From Flavobacteriales bacterium (lineage in GTDB: Bacteria > Bacteroidota > Bacteroidia > Flavobacteriales_F > PHOS-HE28), in assembly GCA_019638115.1 (NCBI GenBank), contig JAHBUK010000007.1, positions 28,960-92,959 of the forward strand: DNA of 64,000 nucleotides. The letters are read 5' to 3'. The translations under genes were made by a program, and so were the position numbers. The notes under the pieces are model-generated. The model did no database searches. It was not told where the DNA came from and saw only the letters and a list, made by a program, of their open reading frames with translations. Shown here piece by piece: positions 14,837 to 22,986 of the stretch; position 1 is the stretch's first letter, and every line of letters begins with the position of its first letter.

Positions 14837-15706
14837 CTATCGCCAAAGCGGATCATTCAGGTATTTGGCACTTTCTTCTTTTGCGCAAGTGCAGTTCTCG
14901 CGAAGTGGATGGTCCGGGAACACGTGTTGATAGATGATGATCGCCCGTTCCAGCGAATACCGCTGACGCACATCCGTGAACACGAAACCGGGCCATGGTT
15001 CCCCTTCACAAGAATCCTCTAACCCTGCGTAACGCAAGGCGGGTTCGATCAGAACATTCAGCCAGAAAGCTGAGACGAGTGCAGGGTCGTGTAGCGGCGG
15101 GCGCCAGCCATCGTATGCACAGAATGAGAGATGATACTTCCAACTGATACCAAGCATCCGCTCTGACATGTAAGACTGAGATATTTCTGAAGCGGTTTCT
15201 GGACCACATCGAAGTGCATGGAAGACCGTTTTGACATTGACGGTGAACCAAGCAGCCATGACCAAAGCGAATCCTGCTCCCGAAAGTAACGCGACTTTGA
15301 AACAAGCACGATCGATCAATCGGCGACGGGAGAAGACCAGCACGACGATCTGAATGAGGAAGAAGTGGGGCACGTATGCGAGTATCGCAACGGGTCTAAC
15401 AAGCGTCACTGGCAACGCCAGTAGATTCCACTCCCAGATGAACAGGATGCAATAGAGACAGATGCAGGCCGCGCATCCGAAGAGGAACGAGAGGACACCT
15501 CGGAATTTCTGGACTCGTTCACGGTAGAGGTTGAAGAATAAGACCGGGGGAAATGACAAGACAAGTACAACAGTAGCCCAAGCCACCGGTCGGCAGAAGA
15601 ACTGGAAGTAATGGTTGGCGGCCACAGCCGAACCTGCCAGCAGAATGTTCACAAGCGCCATCCACCGGGAATGGAACAAACCACTAAAGCGCTGGCGTAA
15701 CGACAT
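14837..15706 (-). CDS. Multi-pass membrane protein, paralogue B
   Basis: Encodes 289 residues, about five predicted membrane helices in the first ~155 and a soluble C-terminal part. Shared motifs with paralogue A: S-L-R-Q-R at the start, Q-F-F-C-R-P-V, Y-M-S-E-R-M-L-G-I-S-W-K-Y-H, Y-D-G-W-R-P-P-L-H, V-F-P-D-H-P-L-R-E and the terminal L-N-D-P-L-W-R. The conserved D-G-W-R-P-P and the late Cys pair (C-T-C-A) may mark a functional site, but no known family is recognised. The gene follows immediately behind a paaZ 5' fragment, as does paralogue A, so gene plus fragment was copied as a unit. Confidence 0.75.
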   Translation of the reverse strand: MSLRQRFSGLFHSRWMALVNILLAGSAVAANHYFQFFCRPVAWATVVLVLSFPPVLFFNLYRERVQKFRGVLSFLFGCAACICLYCILFIWEWNLLALPVTLVRPVAILAYVPHFFLIQIVVLVFSRRRLIDRACFKVALLSGAGFALVMAAWFTVNVKTVFHALRCGPETASEISQSYMSERMLGISWKYHLSFCAYDGWRPPLHDPALVSAFWLNVLIEPALRYAGLEDSCEGEPWPGFVFTDVRQRYSLERAIIIYQHVFPDHPLRENCTCAKEESAKYLNDPLWR

Positions 15707-15772
15707 TTCGCCAACAACGGAACGGCGAAGGAATTAGTGCCCGCAGGCGAGCCTGACTGCCGTTAGGCAGTG

Positions 15773-15882
15773 CCGCCGAAGGAGGTGGTGGCAATGAACT
15801 CGCCGGTGGAGGCGTCGAGAAGTTCGGATTGTTTGTTGGAACCAGCAACCCACTGACCTGCTGTGTAATTCTGAAGTTGCAT
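15773..15882 (-). pseudogene. Duplicated 5' fragment of paaZ (copy 3)
   Basis: From ATG 15882: M-Q-L-Q-N-Y-T-A-G-Q-W-V-A-G-S-N-K and S-E-L-L-D-A-S-T-G-E-F-I-A-T-T-S, then stop. It is more diverged from paaZ than copy 2, so it is the older duplication or came from a related strain. Confidence 0.8.
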
Positions 15883-15924
15883 AGGGCGAATGTGAGCGGA
15901 GGGGTTCCACCGGAATGGGCCCCG

Positions 15925-15975
15925 ATGGACACGGATGGACGCTGCCCGGCATCGGCAGCGTCCATCCGTGTCCAT
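15925..15975. repeat. Perfect 22-bp inverted repeat
   Basis: Arms 15925-15946 and 15954-15975 are perfectly complementary with a 7-base loop CGGCATC. The arms contain ATGGACACGGATGGAC. It lies between divergent units (paaZ fragment and antitoxin operon), so a terminator role is not obvious. It may be a mobile palindrome. Confidence 0.75.
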
Positions 15976-15984
15976 TCCCGTCCA

Positions 15985-16014
15985 TTGGATTTGGCCTTTA
16001 CCCCACTACTTTTG
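15985..16014 (+). promoter_or_regulatory. Bacteroidota promoter (TTG-N19-TACTTTTG)
   Basis: TTG at 15985-15987 and TACTTTTG at 16007-16014, spacer 19, fit the -33/-7 consensus well. The antitoxin ATG follows 18 bases later. Confidence 0.6.
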
Positions 16015-16032
16015 GAAGAAGCCCCGCCCACC

Positions 16033-16401
16033 ATGGATCTGAAGACCCTCAAACTGGAACTGCTGGAGCGCATCACTCTACTGGAGGACGAACCGCGCTT
16101 GCTCGCCCTGAAGCGACTTCTTGACGGTCCGCCCACGTATGCGCTGCCGAATGACCACCTCACCGTGGTGCGCGAAGGCGCTGCGCCCTATCTGAAGCTG
16201 GAAGACCGGATGTACACTGCGGCGGAGGTGCGGGCGTTGGTGGAGGAAGTGCTCTCCACAGTTCCCGCTCCACCTGCGGAGGAGATCAGTGCCGAGGAAC
16301 TCGCCGAGCTGGAGCGACGCCACCAGGCACGGCTGAGCGGTGAAAGCAAGGGTTCATCGCGCAAGGACTCCATGGAGCGCTTGCGTTCCCGGCGCCCATG
16401 A
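16033..16401 (+). CDS. Antitoxin of a RelE/ParE pair
   Basis: Encodes 122 residues. The N-terminus M-D-L-K-T-L-K-L-E-L-L-E-R-I, D-E-P-R-L-L-A-L-K-R-L-L and the middle M-Y-T-A-A-E-V-R-A-L-V-E-E-V-L define a family also represented by the gene at 16719. The charged C-terminus (A-E-L-E-R-R-H-Q-A-R-L) is likely the toxin-binding part. Its stop overlaps the toxin start (ATGA, 16398-16401). I chose ATG 16033 because it follows a good promoter at 15985-16014; the frame is open further upstream through the palindrome, but that is not gene-like. Confidence 0.75.
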   Translation: MDLKTLKLELLERITLLEDEPRLLALKRLLDGPPTYALPNDHLTVVREGAAPYLKLEDRMYTAAEVRALVEEVLSTVPAPPAEEISAEELAELERRHQARLSGESKGSSRKDSMERLRSRRP

Positions 16402-16691
16402 GCTACACGCTGATCGTGCAGCCCGAAGCGGAAGCGGATGCCGCTTCGATTTTCGATGATCTGGAGGAGATAAGCCCAGGCTTGGGTCATCGCTTCCTCG
16501 ATGCATTGGATGATCTGTACATCTACATCGAACAGTTCCCTTTTGGTTTCCAGAAGCGCTACAAGGACTACCGCCATGGCTACCTGAGGCGCTTCCCATA
16601 CCGTGTGGTCTATCTGGTGGAGGGTGAGGGGATCTACGTCTATCAGGTACGGCACACGCACCGGAACGTGGATCCGGAGTTCGGGCCGTGA
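16398..16691 (+). CDS. RelE/ParE-type toxin
   Basis: Encodes 97 residues of the RelE/ParE superfamily: Y-T-L-I-V-Q-P-E-A-E-A-D-A-A-S-I-F-D-D-L at the N-terminus, G-L-G-H-R-F-L-D-A-L-D-D-L, then the basic strands R-R-F-P-Y-R-V-V-Y-L-V-E-G and I-Y-V-Y-Q-V-R-H-T-H-R-N. The spacing suits the ParE-like branch, whose members can poison DNA gyrase, but RelE-like mRNA cleavage cannot be excluded. It overlaps its antitoxin by 4 bases and looks complete. Confidence 0.82.
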   Translation: MSYTLIVQPEAEADAASIFDDLEEISPGLGHRFLDALDDLYIYIEQFPFGFQKRYKDYRHGYLRRFPYRVVYLVEGEGIYVYQVRHTHRNVDPEFGP

Positions 16692-16695
16692 CCGT

Positions 16696-16703
16696 AGCTT
16701 TGG
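16696..16703 (+). promoter_or_regulatory. -7 promoter element TAGCTTTG
   Basis: Matches TAnnTTTG and ends 15 bases before the ATG at 16719, suggesting that the orphan antitoxin paralogue has its own promoter. Confidence 0.4.
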
Positions 16704-16718
16704 TCAACACTACACGCT

Positions 16719-17162
16719 ATGGACCTCAAGACCACCAAACAAAAGATCCTTGATCACATCGCCAAGATCGACGATAAGCCCCGCTTGCTTGCGCTCAAGC
16801 GTTGGTGCGACCGCCAGGACCAATACTTCGATCGCAATTGGAAGGTGGTGCCACCCAGCATAGCAGTGGATAGTGAACTGCCGATGTTCCGGGTGACGAA
16901 GAAGAGCTACACCGCAGCCGAGGTGCGCGTGCTGCTCGATGAGGTGCGCCTTACGTTCGAGAGCGATGAGCAGGCTCCCTTCCTTTCCCAAAAGGAGATC
17001 GCCAGGCTGGACAAGGATGCTGCCGACATGAAGAGCGGCAAGGTGAAAGGGATCCCATGGGAAGAGGTGAAGAAGCGGTTGGAGAAGAAGATCAGCAAAG
17101 CCAAAGCGGCACCGAAGAAGGCCGCTGCAAAGGCCAGCACGGCATCGAAACGCTCGCGTTAG
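16719..17162 (+). CDS. Orphan antitoxin paralogue with Lys/Ala-rich tail
   Basis: Encodes 147 residues. M-D-L-K-T-T-K-Q-K-I-L-D-H-I, D-K-P-R-L-L-A-L-K-R-W and S-Y-T-A-A-E-V-R-V-L-L-D-E-V-R repeat the pattern of the antitoxin at 16033, so they are paralogues. A different C-terminus follows: W-E-E-V-K-K-R-L-E-K-K-I and then a tail of K-A-A-P-K-K-A-A-A-K type, like the tails of bacterial histone H1-like or HU-extension proteins. No toxin follows on this strand. It may be a solitary regulator, or may cross-neutralise the neighbouring toxin; the tail suggests nucleic-acid binding. Confidence 0.65.
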   Translation: MDLKTTKQKILDHIAKIDDKPRLLALKRWCDRQDQYFDRNWKVVPPSIAVDSELPMFRVTKKSYTAAEVRVLLDEVRLTFESDEQAPFLSQKEIARLDKDAADMKSGKVKGIPWEEVKKRLEKKISKAKAAPKKAAAKASTASKRSR

Positions 17163-17191
17163 CTGTTCGCTGCGTCAGGTCGATGCTGCGC

Positions 17192-18418
17192 TCACTGCAC
17201 GACCACCTTTCCGGAGCGCGACACACCCTGCAGGTCCGAATAGCGCCACAACAAAATTCCTGAAGGGCAGGCCATCCGCGTCTGGCTTCCGTTGATGGGT
17301 TCATTCACGAGCAGGCGTCCCTGAACATCCATCAGTTGGAACGTGCCGCCTTGTCCTGGAACGGCCACATCGACCGAGCCCGGTGTGCTGGAACCTACGC
17401 TGATCGCCCCTGCCTTCGTCAATTCATCCAACCCCACCGCCATATCGAAGGTGAAGGTCCGTGTATCGCTATTACCGCACGGGTCGTTGTAGGTGTGTGT
17501 CACCACGAAGGAACCGGAGTTCTCGAAGGTGAAGGTCACCGTGCCCGTGGTGAAGCTCTGGCCGTTGGTGCAGGTCCATAGGTGTTCGCCTGCGCCGTTG
17601 TGGATCAGCGTCACGAAGTCCGGTCCCAGCTGAAAGCCATCGAGCAAGGCATCGGTGCCGTTGGGCAGGTCCAGGTTCCATGTCTCGAATTCATCCAACA
17701 CCGTGCTGCTGGCGATGCCGCGCAAAGTGGCCGCCGTGGCGGGATCCAATGAGCTGTTGAAGGTAGCCGCCGTGCAGGACTCGTGGAACAGCGTGCAGTA
17801 GAACACACAGGCCGCGAGGTAGGTGCCCGCAACGGAAGGGTGGCTGCCGTCGGCTACATACAAATTGATCTCCGGATGCTCGGCACGCACCGTGCCCCAC
17901 GCCACACCAACGGGCGATGTCCATGCATCGTTGAAGTTCGCCAGCGTTACATAGTTGTTCCGCAACGCTTGCTGCATGCCTTCGTAGGTACACATGAAGG
18001 GGTAGTTGGCGCAGTACTGCGGATCACCGTTCTCGCGGCCCCAGGTCATGTACAGCACCGGGTAGGTGCATTCCCAGTTCGCTTCGATCTCGGCCATCAG
18101 TTGCAGCATGCCGTACTCGGTGCTGGTCACATCACTCGGCAGCGCTCCGAGTTGACTTTGTTCCTGCATCACCACGAAATCCCACGGCTGCGCGTTGATC
18201 GCATCCAACGTAGGCGTGTAGGTGGAGTGTTGGTACAAGGTGTATCCGCCCGGCGCGGAACTCTGCACGGTCACTGTTTCACCAAGCGAAAGGGCCAATT
18301 GCCTGAAGGTGTTCGGCAGGTCGTTCGAGTAGATGTAGCTGTTGCCGATGAAGAGCACCGAGGTCTGCGCCTGTGCAGGCAGTGCACAAACAAGAAGTAG
18401 GAGAGAGGCCATTCGCAT
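17192..18418 (-). CDS. Secreted SGNH/GDSL hydrolase with T9SS tail
   Basis: Encodes 408 residues. A signal peptide ends at about residue 18 (L-P-A-Q-A-Q). The SGNH core occupies ~19-245: nucleophile Ser27 in V-L-F-I-G-N-S-Y-I, and the C-terminal catalytic pair Asp190 and His193 in D-G-S-H-P-S. A PKD-like beta domain follows (T-F-T-F-E-N-S-G-S-F-V-V-T-H-T-Y), and the last ~70 residues end as a T9SS sorting domain (L-M-D-V-Q-G-R-L-L, I-L-L-W-R-Y, G-K-V-V-V-Q). Such enzymes deacylate lipids or polysaccharides outside the cell; the substrate cannot be deduced. Confidence 0.82.
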   Translation of the reverse strand: MRMASLLLLVCALPAQAQTSVLFIGNSYIYSNDLPNTFRQLALSLGETVTVQSSAPGGYTLYQHSTYTPTLDAINAQPWDFVVMQEQSQLGALPSDVTSTEYGMLQLMAEIEANWECTYPVLYMTWGRENGDPQYCANYPFMCTYEGMQQALRNNYVTLANFNDAWTSPVGVAWGTVRAEHPEINLYVADGSHPSVAGTYLAACVFYCTLFHESCTAATFNSSLDPATAATLRGIASSTVLDEFETWNLDLPNGTDALLDGFQLGPDFVTLIHNGAGEHLWTCTNGQSFTTGTVTFTFENSGSFVVTHTYNDPCGNSDTRTFTFDMAVGLDELTKAGAISVGSSTPGSVDVAVPGQGGTFQLMDVQGRLLVNEPINGSQTRMACPSGILLWRYSDLQGVSRSGKVVVQ

Positions 18419-18581
18419 GGCGTAAAGCTATCGGGTCGGCCACTCCGGTGGACTCTACGATGTTGGGATACCTGGAACGGTTGTTATTCCATGAACGTGT
18501 ATGGGCGCGCATGGTCTGGGCCTCCATTGATATCGGATCATCATAAAGGTGGTATTCCGATGAGAAGAGACTTGCAACACC

Positions 18582-19970
18582 TTACGGCACCTGCTCATAC
18601 CGCACTGCGGTAGGCACAGATCCACCGATCGTCTGCAGGATGATGTCGCGGTCATTGTCCGTGCCGGTGTATTTCACCACGCCATCCAAGTTCACGTCCG
18701 ACCGGTAGTATCCGCTGACCGTGCTCGTCGGCACGGTCCCACCTATGTCCATCAGCACCTTGTCGCGATCGTTGCCATTTCCAGTGTACTGCACATCGCG
18801 CCAGCTCTCGCCCGAACTCCATGCGTTGCCGGCCCACAACGTCCGTGTGGTGCCTACGGTCTTCCGTGCTGGGCCTACTTCGCTACCTACGTTGGCATAA
18901 AGTGCGGTGCCCGCTGCCCGTGTATCGAATACGGTAGGTGCTGCGGAAAGAGCGAGGGGTGTTGCGCTCATTACGCCCAGGTGGTTCCAATGCCGCACGA
19001 TCACCCAGCAGTTGCCACTTTTCAGGGGCAGCAGCACAGGCGAAGTGCCATCCATGTCCACGATGTCGCCATCGCGTTGGATCAGTGCGTTGCGCACGGC
19101 ATAGGTCTCATAGGTCTGGAACCCTTGGCCGAGCGTAGTGGTCACATCAGGTTTGCCGAATCGCAGTTCGATCGTGATCCAATCCACGATGGCGTTGTTG
19201 CCCGTCACGTTCAATACACCAGCACCGATCGTTTCACCACCCACGGGCATGGTGGCCGCTGCTGCGGGGCTCATCGGTTGCGCAGCAGGAATAACGCCCG
19301 CCATGCGCAGGTCATCGCGCATCAGGTTGGCAGCGGGCACATACGCACCATCCAACCAGGCCTGCGCATTCAGCCGTGCGCCGCTGCCTTCGACCACTAT
19401 GGACATGTTGTCGAAGTGTACCACGCCATTGCCACCTCCGAAGGTGTGCGCACCGAAACCGAGGGCGAATACATGCCCGGCAGGTAGTGTCGGCACGGTC
19501 ACCGAGCCGGGGAATTGCTCCCAACTGGCGATCGGGTTGCCACCACCCAGGCTGATGTTCGTTTCGGGAAAGTGCATGTTGCCGTCACCGTCGATGGTCA
19601 CGGCATACGGAAGCACGACAGCACCCGAAGGAAGCGGTGTTCCCACTTCAAGCCGGGCCATGAATTTGAAGCGCACCACATCTCCAGCGTTCACCCCTGG
19701 AAGTGGTTGGTAGAATCGGGGAGAAGGTGTCCATCCACCTTCGGGATCTTCGGAAGGGCACAGCGGAAAGACCGTGGAAGTGGCCTGGATGGCGATGGCG
19801 AACGCCCCACCGTGAGGTGCCGTTGAGGGTGTGGTCCAGGTAAGCTCGGAGCAGTGCATCACCCAGCCCATACCTCCCTGCTCAAAGCCAGGGTCTTGAA
19901 ATTGAGCATGCAAGGCCAACGGCAGCAAGGCTAACAGACCCGAGAAGAGGTGGTGAAGGGATGATCTCAT
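18582..19970 (-). CDS. Secreted beta-sandwich protein with dockerin-like end
   Basis: Encodes 462 residues with a signal peptide (L-L-A-L-L-P-L-A-L-H-A-Q). The first ~200 residues look like a carbohydrate-binding beta-sandwich (D-P-G-F-E-Q-G, F-D-N-M-S-I-V-V). A middle region contains W-L-D-G-A-Y-V-P and W-V-I-V-R-H-W-N-H-L-G-V-M-S, a pattern common in large Bacteroidota surface proteins. The end has D-V-N-L-D-G-V-V-K-Y-T-G-T-D-N-D-R-D, a dockerin-like calcium-binding motif, preceded by a similar Y-T-G-N-G-N-D-R-D. No catalytic residues are recognisable, so an adhesive or substrate-binding role is an inference. Confidence 0.7.
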   Translation of the reverse strand: MRSSLHHLFSGLLALLPLALHAQFQDPGFEQGGMGWVMHCSELTWTTPSTAPHGGAFAIAIQATSTVFPLCPSEDPEGGWTPSPRFYQPLPGVNAGDVVRFKFMARLEVGTPLPSGAVVLPYAVTIDGDGNMHFPETNISLGGGNPIASWEQFPGSVTVPTLPAGHVFALGFGAHTFGGGNGVVHFDNMSIVVEGSGARLNAQAWLDGAYVPAANLMRDDLRMAGVIPAAQPMSPAAAATMPVGGETIGAGVLNVTGNNAIVDWITIELRFGKPDVTTTLGQGFQTYETYAVRNALIQRDGDIVDMDGTSPVLLPLKSGNCWVIVRHWNHLGVMSATPLALSAAPTVFDTRAAGTALYANVGSEVGPARKTVGTTRTLWAGNAWSSGESWRDVQYTGNGNDRDKVLMDIGGTVPTSTVSGYYRSDVNLDGVVKYTGTDNDRDIILQTIGGSVPTAVRYEQVP

Positions 19971-20084
19971 GCAGATGAGACGGATAAGCGTGAAATGGTT
20001 GCTAATGAGAGCGGATCGGTCTGAACAGCGAAGTCGATCGTGGTCAATAGGGCGCGAATATCATTGGTCAACGGGCCGCTCCAC

Positions 20085-21107
20085 ATGCGTTTCGACCATC
20101 TGTGGATAAGGGTCGTCCAGTTTCGGACGAATGCTCACTTTGGCACTGTGCGATCAGCCAGCCCCAGCTATATCGTCCTTCTTCGCCTACGATGGTTCCA
20201 ACTGCAAGGTGCTTTCCCTGTGTACGGTGTCGCGCTATTGGGAGCAGCGGTCCTGGTAATGGTCGTGTTGCTGCATTCCGCGGTCCAAAACGACGCGTCG
20301 CTCGTGCCTTACATCGCCGGTGGTGCGGCGCTCACGCTCTGGGGTTTCCACCAGCGTCGTGGTGATCATGCTTTTCTGCTCAGGCACGTGCCCCACGCGC
20401 GGCAGGCCATGGCCGTGGAGTACGCGGTGATGCTGTTACCGGTTGTAGTTGTGTTGCTTGCGGGCGGTGCATGGAAGTGGGCTCCGGTAGTGGCGGCGTT
20501 GGTGCTCATGGCTTGGTTGCCAGTGGTGCAGGGTGGCGGCGTGCGTGGCATCTGGTTACGCCCCTTGGTGCCCGCGCAGTTCTTCGAATGGAAGAGCTTC
20601 GTGCAGCACACCCATCCGTTCGGTCTGCTGCTCTGGACGGCCGCGCTGGCCTTCTGCTGGCTGCCGGTATTGCCCTTGTTCCTGCTGGGCATCATCGCGC
20701 TGATGCTGGCTTCGGCACAAGAACATTGCGAACCACGCGCCATGCTGCTGGCCACCGCCGCGGATGCCCGTTCACTCCTGCGCATCAAGGTCCGGAGCGC
20801 TGTGCGGCTGATGACCGTGATCCTTCTGCCGGTGCTTGTTGCGGTCACCATTTTTCAGCCTGACTGGTGGTGGATACACGCGCTCTTCGGTGTGGGCATG
20901 GTGGTGCTGGTGGCTTATGCCATCGTGCTGAAGTACGCCAACTACCGCCCCAACAACCGTTTGGAGGCCAACGGTGCCAACGTATCGGTGGCCGCGCTCT
21001 TCGCCATCCTGCCCGGTCTTTCGCTGGTGCCGCTCGTGATGCTCCTCACCGAATGGCCCAAGGCCCGCGCCAACCTCAACGCCTACTTCCATGCTCACCA
21101 TCACTGA
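20085..21107 (+). CDS. ABC exporter membrane subunit (predicted)
   Basis: Encodes up to 340 residues with about eight predicted membrane helices between residues ~45 and ~330 and no other recognisable domain. Its 3' end overlaps the ABC ATPase gene by 17 bases, so the pair is translated together and this is most likely the permease. R-L-R-W-F-Q-L-Q-G-A-F-P resembles the entry helix of Bacteroidota ABC permeases of this type. The start is uncertain: ATG 20085 is used, with GTG 20148 and GTG 20040 as alternatives; GTG 20148 removes a polar N-terminal stretch with no clear role. Substrate unknown. Confidence 0.65.
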   Translation: MRFDHLWIRVVQFRTNAHFGTVRSASPSYIVLLRLRWFQLQGAFPVYGVALLGAAVLVMVVLLHSAVQNDASLVPYIAGGAALTLWGFHQRRGDHAFLLRHVPHARQAMAVEYAVMLLPVVVVLLAGGAWKWAPVVAALVLMAWLPVVQGGGVRGIWLRPLVPAQFFEWKSFVQHTHPFGLLLWTAALAFCWLPVLPLFLLGIIALMLASAQEHCEPRAMLLATAADARSLLRIKVRSAVRLMTVILLPVLVAVTIFQPDWWWIHALFGVGMVVLVAYAIVLKYANYRPNNRLEANGANVSVAALFAILPGLSLVPLVMLLTEWPKARANLNAYFHAHHH

Positions 21108-21774
21108 CCTCCGCTTCGCCTACGGGGACCGCACCGTGCTGGACATCCCCACCTGCACCATGGCGCCCGGCGTACACGGCATCGTGGGCCTCAACGGCGC
21201 TGGCAAGAGCACCTTGCTCAACGCGCTCTATGGCTTTGGTCGCAATACGGAAGCACGCGTGGAATGGAACGGCACCACCATGGGGCATACGAACACGGCC
21301 TTCCAAGAGGCGGAGAACTACTTCCATCCGGGCATCACGGGACGCGAGTATCTGGAACTCTTCATGAGCGCTAAGGGCGCGAAGGATGTGCAGCTATTGA
21401 ACGAACTGCTGGAGGTACCGCTGGATACGCTCATCAGCACTTACTCCACCGGCATGAAGCGGAAGTTGACCCTGCTCGGCGCGCTCTGCCTGGACCGCGA
21501 AGTACTACTGCTGGACGAGCCGATGAACGGGCTGGACCTGGCATCGGTGCGCGTGTTGGAGGCGATCATCAAGCGCTTGACAGAAAACGGGCGCACTGTG
21601 GTTATCACCTCACATGTGCTCGGTCCGCTGGTGACGCTCTGTGATCACATCCACCTATTGCAGCACGGCTGTTTCACCCGCACCTTCGAGCGCGGAAATA
21701 CCGATGGGCTGGAAGAGGAGTTGTTCGCCGACATGGACAAACACGTGAACGAAGTGGTCGCTCGCTGGAAATGA
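21091..21774 (+). CDS. ABC transporter ATP-binding protein
   Basis: Encodes 227 residues, a complete ABC ATPase: Walker A G-L-N-G-A-G-K-S-T (about 36-44), the degenerate signature Y-S-T-G-M-K-R-K, Walker B V-L-L-L-D-E-P-M-N-G-L-D and the switch His in V-I-T-S-H-V. The signature lacks the classic L-S-G-G-Q, which is typical of ABC-2 type exporters. It partners with the overlapping membrane-protein gene upstream. Together they likely export a lipid, peptide or drug-like compound; the sequence does not say which. Confidence 0.88.
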   Translation: MLTITDLRFAYGDRTVLDIPTCTMAPGVHGIVGLNGAGKSTLLNALYGFGRNTEARVEWNGTTMGHTNTAFQEAENYFHPGITGREYLELFMSAKGAKDVQLLNELLEVPLDTLISTYSTGMKRKLTLLGALCLDREVLLLDEPMNGLDLASVRVLEAIIKRLTENGRTVVITSHVLGPLVTLCDHIHLLQHGCFTRTFERGNTDGLEEELFADMDKHVNEVVARWK

Positions 21775-22160
21775 AGTGATGTAGAGGGTGCCAATGGGGA
21801 GGACCACTCCTTCGGTGCTTTGCCCGTCATCGACGTGTCTTGTCCCAAGTGGATCGAAGGGACTTAGGTCCGGATCCAAAGCTACTGGGGTCGTGGACCA
21901 CCGATAGTCCATAGATAGACCAAGCCCCATTGAATGTTTTAAAGGGTCGATCGCTGTGCACCATGTGCGCCATGCTGATGCATTAGACATGCGATGCAAC
22001 CTAAGCCCATTGAAGCGCTTCTCCGGCGAATAGCCACTTCCGCAGTCCGCTGTTAACCTTCCTTGTGACACAAGTTCCGCGCTGTGCCCGTGGGGTGCTG
22101 GATCTTTGTACCGTGACTACCGCCACGCTCCACCCGGTGCTCTTGCCCCCCAAGATCTTG
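21775..22160. other. Gene-free interval
   Basis: About 385 bases with no convincing reading frame. It must hold the end of the ABC operon and the promoter of the next gene. I saw a weak TAnnTTG-like TAACCTTC around 22052, but no strong hairpin or repeat. Confidence 0.4.
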
Positions 22161-22925
22161 ATGCCCCTGGCCCTGATGGCCCTGGCGTTCACTGCGCAGG
22201 CGCAACGCGTCACCGATGGCAACGCCAACCTCTGGTTCAGCCATTGGGGCGACCACCGTGTACACGACCGCTGGAGCCTGCACAGCGAGTTCCATATCCG
22301 GCGCACCGAACTCGGCGCCAGTGCCCAGCAACTGCTGCTGCGCCCCGGGGTGAACTACCACCTGCACGACAAGGTGATGGCCACCGTGGGCTACAGCTAC
22401 TACGAGAACTACCGCTACGGTGCGTATCCCATCCGCTTCGCCAACTGGGAGCACCATGGTTTCGCGCAGTTGCAGTTCAGCAGCCAGGTGGGCCGCTTGC
22501 GCATGCAGCACCGCTACCGCTGGGAGCACCGCTGGATGGCCCGCATGGCATCCGATGAAGCTGGCACGGACGGCACCCTGATGGGCTACAGCGAATCGGA
22601 CCGTTTCCGCTACCGGGTGTGGGTAACGATCCCCATCGGCCAGGACACGCCCTGGACGGTGAACGCCTACGACGAGATCTTCCTGAGCCTGGGCGGCACC
22701 GCGCCGGGCAACCGCTTCAGCCAGAACCGGGTGAGCGGCCTGCTGGGCTACCAGGTGAACAAGGAGTTCAACCTGCTCGCGGGCTACCTGCTGCAGAAGA
22801 TCGACCGGCCCAGCGCGGCCTTCAATGCCGATGTGCTGGAGACGAACAGCACGCTGCACATCGTTGCGGTGTACAACCTGGGGTTGTGGAAGGGCCGGGC
22901 ACCCGTGGTCCCGGTGGCGGAATGA
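22161..22925 (+). CDS. DUF2490 family outer-membrane beta-barrel
   Basis: Encodes 254 residues from ATG 22161. The signal peptide is M-P-L-A-L-M-A-L-A-F-T-A-Q-A-Q. The mature part alternates short hydrophobic strands with turns: L-W-F-S-H-W-G-D-H-R, L-H-S-E-F-H-I-R-R-T-E, Q-L-L-L-R-P-G-V-N-Y, H-R-Y-R-W-E-H-R-W, and a final strand I-V-A-V-Y-N-L-G-L. This is the DUF2490 pattern, small outer-membrane barrels of unknown function in Bacteroidota. In-frame starts further upstream (GTG 22113, 22065) would bury the signal peptide. Confidence 0.75.
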   Translation: MPLALMALAFTAQAQRVTDGNANLWFSHWGDHRVHDRWSLHSEFHIRRTELGASAQQLLLRPGVNYHLHDKVMATVGYSYYENYRYGAYPIRFANWEHHGFAQLQFSSQVGRLRMQHRYRWEHRWMARMASDEAGTDGTLMGYSESDRFRYRVWVTIPIGQDTPWTVNAYDEIFLSLGGTAPGNRFSQNRVSGLLGYQVNKEFNLLAGYLLQKIDRPSAAFNADVLETNSTLHIVAVYNLGLWKGRAPVVPVAE

Positions 22926-22986
22926 TACGCGGAGAGCCCTTGCCTCCTGGCTCATGCATCGTGTAGCGGTGTAACAAGTGCGCCCC

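Noticed and set aside
13321..15975. Insertion sequence responsible for the duplications
   Set aside because: No transposase-like frame, terminal inverted repeats or target-site duplication could be identified.
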